Below, in pieces: positions 16,023-23,537 of a stretch of 64,000 bases of DNA. Made by a program: the position numbers and the translations under genes. The stretch's first letter is position 1, and each line of letters starts with the position of its first letter. The notes beneath the pieces were generated by a model, which was not told the DNA's origin, ran no database searches, and worked only from the letters and a program-made list of their open reading frames with translations. Origin of the DNA: Ga0077536 sp043744805 (GTDB lineage: Bacteria; Pseudomonadota; Gammaproteobacteria; Ga0077536); contig JAYTTZ010000131.1 in NCBI GenBank assembly GCA_043744805.1, positions 8,430 to 72,429 of the forward strand, read 5' to 3'.

Positions 16023-17819
16023 ATGAACGAGAAAGTAACCGTTGATTCCGCGATCGCGCAGACGAAGCTCGACCCGGTCACCTTCGAAGTCCTGCGCAGC
16101 ATCTTCGAGTACGCGAGTGATCGCATGTCCACCGTGCTGCAGCGGGCGTCCTTCTCGCCCATCCTGGCCGACATGGTGGATTTCTCGAACGCCATCTACG
16201 ACTACGACTGCCAACTGCTGTCCCAGGCGGCCAACTGCCCGATCCACCTCGCCGCGATGAAGTTCAGCGCCGAGGCGATCATCGCCCGCTACGGCCTCGC
16301 CAACATCTACGAAGGCGATGTCATCTGCGTGAACGACCCCTACCAGGGCGGCACGCACATCAACGACATGACGTTCCTCTCACCCATCTTCGTCGAGGGC
16401 GAACTGCTGGGCTTCGCGGTGAGCCGCGGGCACTGGATGGATCTCGGTGGTGGTGCCGCCGGTGGCCAGGCGTTCGCCGGTACCCACATCGCGGGCGAGG
16501 GCCTGCGCCTGCCGCCCGTCAAGATCTACGAGCGCAACGTGGTGCGCCAGGAAATCGTCGATATCCTCATGAACAACACGCGCACGCCGCATTTCGTGAA
16601 GGGCGACCTCCAGGCGCATGTCGGCTGCCTGCGCGCAGGCACCCAGGAAATGCAGCGCGCCGCCGCCAAGTACGGCGTGATCACCCTCAAGATCGCGATG
16701 AAGCAGTTGCAGGAATACACCGAGCGCATCGTGCGCAAGAGCATCAGCGAGATCCCCGATGGCGTGTACGAAGGCGAAGACTACGCGGATACGGACGGCT
16801 TCTCCGACAAACCCATCCAGATCAAGGTGAAGCTGATCGTGGAAGGCTCGGGCATCACGGTGGACTTCTCCGGTACCGACAGCGTGGTGAAAGGCGCGAT
16901 CAATTCGCCCTATGCCAACACGGCGTCGGCTTCGCTGTACTCGCTGCAGTTCTTCCTCGCGCCGCATGCGCCGCAGAACCAGGGCATGTTCAACCCCATC
17001 ACGCTGAAGATCCCCGAGAACTCCTGGCTGAACGCCAAATGGCCGGCACCGACCATCGGCTGCACCACGCTGACTTCCTCCAAGATCACGAGTGCCATCT
17101 GGCAGGCGCTGGCAAAAGCGATTCCGGAGCGCGTCACGGGTTCCACCAGTGCGGATTGCAACTGGTTCGTGTCTTCCGTGGTGGCAACCAATGGCGCCAC
17201 CGACGTGTTCTCCGACCTGCCGGCCGGTGGCTGGGGCGCGACACCCTACAGCGATGGCATGAACGTCACCGAAGACCCGCTCGGCAACTGCATGAACATG
17301 CCGGCCGAAACGGCGGAAATCCTGTTCCCAATCGCCTACGAAGCTTTCGAACTGCGGCAGGACAGCGGTGGACCGGGACGCTATCGCGGTGGACTCGGTG
17401 CGATCTTCAAGGTGCGTTACCTCGCCGAAGGTGCGCTCAGCATGGAGACGGCCCGCACGCTCGAAGGCAGCCCTGGCGTTGCCGGTGGCGAGCATTCCGA
17501 CGTGCAGCGCCAGACCAAGATCCACGCCGATGGCCGGAATGAAGTCATCGGCGGCCTCGACACTGACGGTAGCTGGAAGAACCCGCTGCTCTGCGCGCAT
17601 CCGTTCAGCCACGGCGAGACGTTCATGTTCGAGAGCACCGGCGGTGGCGGCTATGGCCTTGCGCTGGAGCGCGACCCGCAAGCGGTGCTCGACGACGTGC
17701 TGGACGAATACGTGTCGCTTGGCGCGGCCCGTGATCGTTACGGCGTGGTGATCGATCCAGCCTCCATGCAGATCGACGCGCAGGCCACGACGGCGTTGCG
17801 GCAGCGACTCGCCGCCTAG
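16023..17819 (+). CDS. hyuB: Hydantoinase/oxoprolinase subunit B
   Basis: 598 residues, a full-length HyuB. Typical motifs include DPVTFEVLRSIFEYASDRM near the start, NDPYQGGTHINDMTF, SRGHWMDLGG, DFSGTDSVVKGAINSPYANT, and the C-terminal ESTGGGGYGLALERDP. In the family this subunit carries the metal site and accepts the phosphorylated intermediate from HyuA. It is in one transcript with HyuA (ribosome site CGGGAGAAG). A 66-base palindrome (17830-17895) follows the stop. It is shorter by about 160 residues than the other HyuB in this window, which carries an added zinc domain. Confidence 0.9.
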   Translation: MNEKVTVDSAIAQTKLDPVTFEVLRSIFEYASDRMSTVLQRASFSPILADMVDFSNAIYDYDCQLLSQAANCPIHLAAMKFSAEAIIARYGLANIYEGDVICVNDPYQGGTHINDMTFLSPIFVEGELLGFAVSRGHWMDLGGGAAGGQAFAGTHIAGEGLRLPPVKIYERNVVRQEIVDILMNNTRTPHFVKGDLQAHVGCLRAGTQEMQRAAAKYGVITLKIAMKQLQEYTERIVRKSISEIPDGVYEGEDYADTDGFSDKPIQIKVKLIVEGSGITVDFSGTDSVVKGAINSPYANTASASLYSLQFFLAPHAPQNQGMFNPITLKIPENSWLNAKWPAPTIGCTTLTSSKITSAIWQALAKAIPERVTGSTSADCNWFVSSVVATNGATDVFSDLPAGGWGATPYSDGMNVTEDPLGNCMNMPAETAEILFPIAYEAFELRQDSGGPGRYRGGLGAIFKVRYLAEGALSMETARTLEGSPGVAGGEHSDVQRQTKIHADGRNEVIGGLDTDGSWKNPLLCAHPFSHGETFMFESTGGGGYGLALERDPQAVLDDVLDEYVSLGAARDRYGVVIDPASMQIDAQATTALRQRLAA

Positions 17820-17829
17820 GCGTGCTGTT

Positions 17830-17895
17830 GGCGATCCGGGCTCGCGCCTGCATTGCTGTGGAACACCAGCACTGCAACCCGGGGACCGGATCGCC
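17830..17895. repeat. Long two-tier palindrome after hyuB
   Basis: Outer arms GGCGATCCGG (17830-17839) and CCGGATCGCC (17886-17895) are perfect. Inner arms TGCATTGCTG (17849-17858) and CAGCACTGCA (17867-17876) pair with one G-T wobble. Both share one centre, so the RNA could fold as one long hairpin. There is no T-tract. It may act as a transcript end or processing site between hyuB and the MFS genes. Confidence 0.6.
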
Positions 17896-17990
17896 CCAAA
17901 CTTCGGCACGCCTGCAGCGGGTAACGCGCGCCGGCAAGCGATGATCGAATCCACACCCGTGCCCGCCGTGCCGCCTGCCTTACCGCAACG

Positions 17991-19262
17991 ATGAACGTCC
18001 GGGCGCTGTGGCTGGCGCGTCATCGCCCCTGGGTGTTGCTGTGGCCGCTGGCCTTCGCCCAGGTGGTGTCCTGGGGCTCCCTTTACTACAGCTTCTCGCT
18101 CTTTGCCGGACCCATCAGTGCCGAACTCGGCTGGACGCTGCCGGCCTTGAACGGCGCGCTCACTGCGGGCCCGCTCGTGACGGGCCTGATGGCATATCCC
18201 ATCGGGACCCTGCTGGATCGCAGCGGCGGACGCCACCTCATGAGCCTCGGTTCTCTGGGTGCGGGCCTGTTGTTGCTGGCCTGGTCGCAGGTGCAGTCGC
18301 TTGCGGGGTTCTACGTGCTGTGGCTGCTCCTGGGTGCGTGCATGTCCTGCGTCCTGATCGAACCAATGTTCGTCGTCATCCACCAGCAGTTTGGTGCCAA
18401 TGCCCGGCGCGGCGTGATTGCAGCGACCTTGGTCACCGGATTTTCGGGCACGGTGTTCGTGCCGTTCATCGGCTACCTGCTGGCGCACATGGACTGGCGC
18501 AGCTGCCTGCTGGTGCTGGGTGCGCTGAATCTCGCATTCAACGTACCGGTGCATTTCGTTTTCAACCCGCCGCGGCGTTCGAACACGCGCAGTGCGCCGG
18601 TCGAAGACCCCGCTGCTGGTCGCGCCATACTGCGCGCGCGGCTGCGTAATCCCGTCTTCTGGGGGCTGGTGTGCTGGTACACCTCCTACAGCTTCACGGC
18701 CTCGAGCCTCATCTTCCAGCTGGTGCCCGTGCTGGGCGCTGAGGGGGTTGCGCGCGACGACATCTATTTCTGCTTCGCGCTCATCGGCCCGGCGCAGGTC
18801 GGCGCGCGGATCCTGATGGTCACGCTCGGGCGTCGCGGGAGCACGGCGCGATTCGGGGCCATGACCACGTCCATCGTGCCGGTGGCGCTGCTGGTATTGC
18901 TCTACGCACCGCCGACCACGACCTGGTTGAGCGTCTTTTCGGTCTGCTTCGGCATCGGGCACGGCGTCACCACGATCCTGCGGGGCGTTGCCCCGGCCGA
19001 GTGGCTGGGCCGTGAACACCTCGCCCGGACCATGGGCGCCATCGCGCTGCCGATGATGTTCGCGATGGCGCTGGCGCCCTTGATCACGGCCTCGGTGTGG
19101 TCGGCGACCGGCAGCCCGCGCGCGGTCTGGACGCTGATCCTCGCCGGGTCCTGCATGGGTATGGCGGGCTACGCGCTGGCCGTCGGCGCGCGCTATCGAC
19201 AGCGTCGGCACGCCGTACTCCTGCCGACCGCAGAGCCCCCCGGGCCTGGCGCGTTTCCGTGA
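17991..19262 (+). CDS. MFS transporter, first of an overlapping pair
   Basis: 423 residues with about twelve hydrophobic segments and a positive-inside pattern. The loop between helices 2 and 3 reads GTLLDRSGGRHLM, matching the MFS motif A pattern. It resembles monocarboxylate or OFA-type carriers in general layout; the substrate is not visible. Its stop codon overlaps the GTG start of a second MFS gene by four bases (GTGA), so the two are co-translated. Position after hyuAB suggests uptake of the hydantoin-type substrate or export of a product. Confidence 0.85.
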   Translation: MNVRALWLARHRPWVLLWPLAFAQVVSWGSLYYSFSLFAGPISAELGWTLPALNGALTAGPLVTGLMAYPIGTLLDRSGGRHLMSLGSLGAGLLLLAWSQVQSLAGFYVLWLLLGACMSCVLIEPMFVVIHQQFGANARRGVIAATLVTGFSGTVFVPFIGYLLAHMDWRSCLLVLGALNLAFNVPVHFVFNPPRRSNTRSAPVEDPAAGRAILRARLRNPVFWGLVCWYTSYSFTASSLIFQLVPVLGAEGVARDDIYFCFALIGPAQVGARILMVTLGRRGSTARFGAMTTSIVPVALLVLLYAPPTTTWLSVFSVCFGIGHGVTTILRGVAPAEWLGREHLARTMGAIALPMMFAMALAPLITASVWSATGSPRAVWTLILAGSCMGMAGYALAVGARYRQRRHAVLLPTAEPPGPGAFP

Positions 19263-20500
19263 CGCCTCAGCGACACGCCGGCTGGCGCGACTACCTGGGA
19301 CTCTGCTGCCTGGTGCTGGCCGGGGAGGCCATCTTCAGCCTGCCGTTCCATGTGCCACGCTTCTTCAAGCCGACGATGCTGGACGCCTTCGGGATCACCA
19401 ACACGGCGCTCGGGGACGCCTTCGCGATCTACGGGCTGACGGCGATGCTGAGTTACGTGCCCGGGGGCTGGCTCGCGGACCGCCTGCCGGCACGCGGGCT
19501 CATCGTCGCCGCACTGCTGGCGACGGCACTCGGTGGCGCCTATCTCGCGAGCTATCCCGGCCCGGTCGGCCTGCGCTGCCTATATGCCTGGTGGGGCGTG
19601 ACGACGATCCTCCTCTTCTGGGCGGCGATGATCCGCGCGACGCGGGAGTGGGGTGGGCCGCTGCGCCAGGGTCGCGCCTTCGGGCTGCTGGAAGCAGGGC
19701 GCGGACTGATGGCTGCCGTGTCGGCAAGCCTGGCGGTGCTCGTGCTTGCGCACGCGCTGGGTGGGCTTGCGCCGACGAGTGCGACGCGGATCTCGGCGCT
19801 CCGCGAAGTCATCCTCTTCTACACCGGCATTACGCTCGCCATTGCCGGGCTCTGCGCGTGGCTCATGCCTGCGCGCGCGCCGCACATCGAGACCCGTCCC
19901 GTAGCAGAGATCCGGCGTGGCACGGCAGTCAGCATCTGGTTGCAGGCGGCAGTGGTCGTCGCGGCGTACTGCGGCTATAAGGGCCTCGACAACTACGCGC
20001 TGTATCTTGTTTCGGCCTTCGGCATGGACGAGGTGCGCGCGGCCTCCTTCATGGCGGGTGCGGCGTGGTTGCGACCCCTGACGGCTTTGATCGCCGGCGT
20101 GCTGGCGGATCGACTGCGGCCCAGCAGCCTGCTCGTTGCAATCTTCGGCGTTTCCGCAGTGGCCGCGGCCTGCCTCGGACTCGTCGGACCAGGCCCTGCA
20201 TTCAATGGCGTACTGATGGCCAACGCCATCACCAGCATCGCGATGGTCTACGCCTTGCGCGGGGTTTACTTCGTCCTCATGGAAGAATCCGGTGTCCCGG
20301 CCGCGCGCACCGGGTTTGTTGCGGGCGTGATTTCGGTGCTGGGCTTCTCGCCGGACGTGTTCTTCGCGCCGCTCGCAGGGCGTCTGCTGGATGCGCACGC
20401 GGGCATCGCGGGTTTGCAGCAGTACTTCCTGCTGCTGGCCGCCCTCGCGACCTGTGGCGCGCTGGTCGCCGGTCTGCTGGCACGCCAGTTAAAGAGCTGA
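19259..20500 (+). CDS. MFS transporter, second of an overlapping pair
   Basis: 413 residues from GTG at 19259, within the stop of the previous MFS gene. About twelve hydrophobic segments; the motif A loop reads GGWLADRLPARGLIVAAL. It is not a tandem duplicate of the neighbour: N-termini and loops differ clearly. Two full carriers coupled by a GTGA overlap is unusual and suggests either a two-carrier system or a heterodimer. The substrate is unknown. Confidence 0.83.
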   Translation: MTPQRHAGWRDYLGLCCLVLAGEAIFSLPFHVPRFFKPTMLDAFGITNTALGDAFAIYGLTAMLSYVPGGWLADRLPARGLIVAALLATALGGAYLASYPGPVGLRCLYAWWGVTTILLFWAAMIRATREWGGPLRQGRAFGLLEAGRGLMAAVSASLAVLVLAHALGGLAPTSATRISALREVILFYTGITLAIAGLCAWLMPARAPHIETRPVAEIRRGTAVSIWLQAAVVVAAYCGYKGLDNYALYLVSAFGMDEVRAASFMAGAAWLRPLTALIAGVLADRLRPSSLLVAIFGVSAVAAACLGLVGPGPAFNGVLMANAITSIAMVYALRGVYFVLMEESGVPAARTGFVAGVISVLGFSPDVFFAPLAGRLLDAHAGIAGLQQYFLLLAALATCGALVAGLLARQLKS

Positions 20501-20537
20501 GCGACCTCGCATCAAGCCTCGACGGATTCGATCGGCA

Positions 20538-20984
20538 ATGTTTCTCTGGCTGCTGTGCTGCCTGTCGCCACCGCGCGCCGGCGCCGCGACGCCGACAGGG
20601 TCCGGCATGGCGCGGCGCGAAGCGGCCGATGGCGTGGTGATCGGTGAACTGCTGGGGCCTCTTGCGGTGACCGGCGAGCACGGCAAGTCCGTGGGTGCCT
20701 ATACCGTCCTCTCGGCGCAGGACTATCGCGCCGATGTCCTTCCCTCGGGCGAGCTTGCCGGCGTGTCGGCGCTGGTCTACCCGATGCCCGGTTGCAAGGG
20801 CGCCCCGTTCCCCGCTGCACGTCCGCCCACGAAGCCCCTTGACCGGACTTCGTGGGCAGCCCGGAGAAGCACGTCCCGGACTGCTTGTCTCGCCTGTTCT
20901 TGCCCGTGTCCTTGCGTGTGCAAGGCAGCCGCTGTCCCGCTGGCCTCAGCCCAGCCGGAAGCCGGCGTGATTCCCGGCTTTTGA
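20538..20984 (+). CDS. Doubtful small secreted protein, possibly a remnant
   Basis: An open frame of 148 codons begins with a signal-like segment (MFLWLLCCLSPPRAGAA) and continues for about 85 plausible residues (VVIGELLGPLAVTGEHG, DYRADVLPSGELAG). After that the sequence becomes Cys/Pro/Arg-rich and unlike a folded protein, and it runs into the 3' end of the convergent monooxygenase gene. A perfect 10-bp hairpin lies inside it. It may be a damaged gene whose true end was lost, or chance. I do not recognise a family. Confidence 0.25.
   Translation: MFLWLLCCLSPPRAGAATPTGSGMARREAADGVVIGELLGPLAVTGEHGKSVGAYTVLSAQDYRADVLPSGELAGVSALVYPMPGCKGAPFPAARPPTKPLDRTSWAARRSTSRTACLACSCPCPCVCKAAAVPLASAQPEAGVIPGF
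20825..20857. repeat. Perfect 10-bp hairpin
   Basis: GCCCACGAAG (20825-20834) and CTTCGTGGGC (20848-20857) pair around a 13-base loop, in the stretch between the second MFS gene and the convergent monooxygenase. No T-tract follows, so a terminator role is possible but not shown. Confidence 0.45.
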
Positions 20985-22598
20985 TTCGCGCCACTGCTGC
21001 AGGTAATCGGGGATCCCGCGCGGGTAGTTGATCATCTGGCGCGCCTTGCCGGGGACATTCGCCGACATGTACCAGGACTCCGCCTTGCCGAACAGGGTGC
21101 CCGCCGCGTACTCGTCGATGCGCTTTCGCCAGGCCTGGTCGGACTCCGGCGAAGACTCGATGCGGGTGTGGCCGCGGGCGCGCAGGAAGTCGAGCAACTG
21201 GACGATTTCCTCGCCGTGCAGTTCCGAACTGCTCGGCCCGTTCGAAAGCCCCGCAGGCGCCTGCGGCCCATAGACGAAGAACATGTTCGGGAACCCGGTG
21301 GTCATGGAGCCGAGATAGGCGGACACGCCGTCCTGCCAGTGTTCCTTCAGCGTCTCGCCCCCGGTGCCGTGGATATCCATCTGGGTCAGCCCGCCCGTCA
21401 CCATGTCGAAACCGGTGGCGAGGACCAGCGCGTCGAGCCGGTGCAACTGCCCATCGCGCGTCAGGACACCGTCGGCAGTGATGCGTTCGATGGGCGACGC
21501 CAGCAAGTCAACCAGCGTGACATTGGGCTGGTTGTAGACCTCGTAGTAGCGCTGTTCCAGAGAAATGCGTTTCACGCCATACGGATGTGGCGGCAAGGTA
21601 GGGGCAAGCTTTTCGGCGACCTGCGGATCGCGGATCCGCTGGCGGACCTTGTCGCGCCAGAACTCGTAGGCCACGGTGTTCAGCGTCTCGTCGGTCCAGA
21701 TCTGCGCGAAGTTGCCGAGCCACGGAACGAATCCGCCTTCTGCCCAGTACTGCTCGTACTGCTCGAGGATCTGCGCGCGACTCAGGCCCTCTGCGGATTC
21801 GCCGGCATAGTCGTTGAAGTCGTACTCGTAGCCACCAAAGGTCCGGGCACGCTTTGCATACTTCTCCTCCAGGCCAATCTTGAGCGCGTTGTTCTCGGCG
21901 TGGTCGAGCTGGCGTTGCCGCATGGGCAACGCCATGTTGGGCGTGCGCTGGAAGACCGTGAGGTGCTCGACCATCGGGCCCAGTTCCTGGATGACCTGAA
22001 CGCCGGTCGCGCCCGTGCCGATCACGCCGACCTTCTGTCCCGTGAAATCGACGCCGCCCTGCGGCCAGCGCGCCGTGTGGTAGCACTGGCCCTTGAAGTC
22101 TGACAGTCCGGGGATCTCGGGCTGGTAGGGCCTGGAACCGATCCCGGTGCACAGTACGAGGTTCCGTGCGTGCGCGATGTGGCCGCTGTCGGTGCGCACG
22201 ATCCAGCGGCGCGAAGCTGCGTCGAAGCGCGCCCCTTCCACGCGGGTCGAATAGCGGATGTCGCGGCTGAGGTCGAGCTTCTGGTCGACGTACTCGAAAT
22301 ACCTGCGCAGTTCATCCCAGCCCGGGAAGAGTTCGCTGAATTCCCAATCCTTCCAGAGACCCTTCAGCGCAAGCTGGTACATCGGACCATGCGTATCGCA
22401 ACGTGCGCCGGGATAGCAGTTCCAGTACCAGACGCCGCCGAGCCGCGGCGCGGCTTCGAAGATCTTGACCGAGAAGCCGAGGTCGCGCAGGCGATCCAGC
22501 TGGTAGAGACCCGAGAATCCGGCACCAACGACGAGGACATCGAGTGTCTCGATCGCGGAGTCGGGTGCTTCGCAGCCTTCTTTCAGAACGGCATTCAT
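20946..22598 (-). CDS. Flavin-dependent monooxygenase, Baeyer-Villiger type
   Basis: 550 residues from ATG at 22598, chosen because GAGGGGAGC lies just upstream. The FAD-binding motif GAGFSG is at 25-30 and the NADPH-binding motif GTGATG at 194-199. Between them is the Baeyer-Villiger fingerprint FKGQCYHTARWPQ (168-180), matching FxGxxxHxxxWP. Such enzymes insert oxygen next to a ketone to give an ester or lactone, using NADPH and O2. Length and start (GGVWYWNCYPGARCDTHGPMY) resemble cyclohexanone or steroid-ketone monooxygenases. It is a single gene divergent from an EthD-like gene. The ketone substrate is not determined. Confidence 0.92.
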   Translation of the reverse strand: MNAVLKEGCEAPDSAIETLDVLVVGAGFSGLYQLDRLRDLGFSVKIFEAAPRLGGVWYWNCYPGARCDTHGPMYQLALKGLWKDWEFSELFPGWDELRRYFEYVDQKLDLSRDIRYSTRVEGARFDAASRRWIVRTDSGHIAHARNLVLCTGIGSRPYQPEIPGLSDFKGQCYHTARWPQGGVDFTGQKVGVIGTGATGVQVIQELGPMVEHLTVFQRTPNMALPMRQRQLDHAENNALKIGLEEKYAKRARTFGGYEYDFNDYAGESAEGLSRAQILEQYEQYWAEGGFVPWLGNFAQIWTDETLNTVAYEFWRDKVRQRIRDPQVAEKLAPTLPPHPYGVKRISLEQRYYEVYNQPNVTLVDLLASPIERITADGVLTRDGQLHRLDALVLATGFDMVTGGLTQMDIHGTGGETLKEHWQDGVSAYLGSMTTGFPNMFFVYGPQAPAGLSNGPSSSELHGEEIVQLLDFLRARGHTRIESSPESDQAWRKRIDEYAAGTLFGKAESWYMSANVPGKARQMINYPRGIPDYLQQWRESKAGNHAGFRLG

Positions 22599-22959
22599 AC
22601 GTGCTCCCCTCGAACCCGCTGTTCCCGTCACGCGGCTGCAGGCGATTATTGTTTTTCTGGATTGGCTTCAGGCCAGGCACGGCGAACTGGGCGTTACGCG
22701 ACGCTGGCTCTGGCGCCAACTTTCGTTTGCCGACGTGGCGCTGTCAACACGCCCTTGCCCGCTGCGCACGTTGGGATGCCGGTGTCCGGCGCGGCGCCAT
22801 AACAGGCACGCATGTGCAGCCGAACCAGGCTCGACGACGGTTTACCCTGAATGGGGCAAACGTCGGGCAAGGGCGATTCCGGCCGTCTACCGCTCATGGG
22901 ACTCATGCGCTAAGGTCGATGCCCGCCGACCAGGTGTCCAACCGACCAGGAGTGCTGCA
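22599..22959. other. Divergent intergenic region, no gene seen
   Basis: 361 bases between the monooxygenase start and the EthD-like gene. Open frames here have implausible composition. It probably holds both promoters; I see no convincing -35/-10 pair or clear operator. Confidence 0.5.
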
Positions 22960-23340
22960 ATGCCAAAAAAATATACCTTCCTCGCTTTCACCAACCCGAC
23001 ACCCGGGAAGGAGGACGAATACAACGCGTGGTACGAAGAGCATCACCTGAAGGACGTGATCAATTGCCCCGGTTTCGTCTCGGCGCGACGCTTCCGGCTT
23101 GCGAGCACGCAGTTCCAGTTCAACACGGTCACGCCGGCCTATCGCTACCTCGCGCTTTACGAAATCGAGACCGACGACATCGAAGGTTCGCTGCAGGAAA
23201 TCGTCAACCGTGCCGGTACGGCGGACATGGTGATGGTGGATGCGATCGACATGGGCAGCCTGAGTGCGCCGGTCTATGAAGAAGTCACACCCCTGATCCT
23301 CGCCAAGGACGTCAAGCGTCCCCGACGCGTTCAGGCCTGA
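22960..23340 (+). CDS. EthD-like dimeric alpha/beta-barrel small protein
   Basis: 126 residues. The pattern FLAFTNPTPGKEDEYNAWYEEHHLKDVINCPGFVSARRF, with a His pair in a WYEEHHLKDV segment, is typical of EthD and DUF4286-like ferredoxin-fold proteins that dimerise. Relatives act in ether, aromatic or polyketide metabolism, some as auxiliary proteins and some as lactonase-like enzymes. The ATG at 22960 follows CAGGAG. It is divergent from the Baeyer-Villiger-type monooxygenase, so it may assist or follow that reaction. No metal site or catalytic residue can be assigned. Confidence 0.75.
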   Translation: MPKKYTFLAFTNPTPGKEDEYNAWYEEHHLKDVINCPGFVSARRFRLASTQFQFNTVTPAYRYLALYEIETDDIEGSLQEIVNRAGTADMVMVDAIDMGSLSAPVYEEVTPLILAKDVKRPRRVQA

Positions 23341-23490
23341 AGCTGGCGGCCATGACGGGTGTCGTCGCGCCACGCGCGCACGACCCCGTCGTGACCATGG
23401 GTGAAGAGGTGGCGCGCTTCCCGAAGATTGGCGACCTGCTGGAGCCCGCGTAGGACGGCTTGATCCAGATGCCCTGCGCTGCCGCTTCGC

Positions 23491-23517
23491 AAAAAGACAC
23501 GGCCCCGCAAAGGGCCG
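23491..23517 (-). terminator. Rho-independent terminator of the hyuA-hyuB-gamma unit
   Basis: Read on the minus strand, stem CGGCCC/GGGCCG (23500-23517, 6-base loop) is followed by TGTCTTTTT, 20 bases after the stop of the HyuB-gamma fusion gene at 23538. The 197 bases from 23341 to 23537 hold no convincing gene. Confidence 0.8.
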
Positions 23518-23537
23518 TTCCAGCCCGGCGGGTGAAC

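Noticed and set aside
13959..17819. 5-oxoprolinase for glutathione turnover
   Set aside because: Possible for the family, but the separate A and B subunits beside a sarcosine-dehydrogenase-like gene and dedicated carriers fit an N-methylhydantoin-type substrate better. It is not excluded by sequence.
16380..19211. A 943-codon minus-strand frame across hyuB and the first MFS gene
   Set aside because: It spans two well-supported plus-strand genes and an intergenic palindrome, and has low-complexity Gln/Arg/His text. Same high-GC artefact.
23352..23453. A 33-codon frame after the EthD-like gene
   Set aside because: No ribosome site or homologue known to me; lies just before the terminator of the opposite gene.
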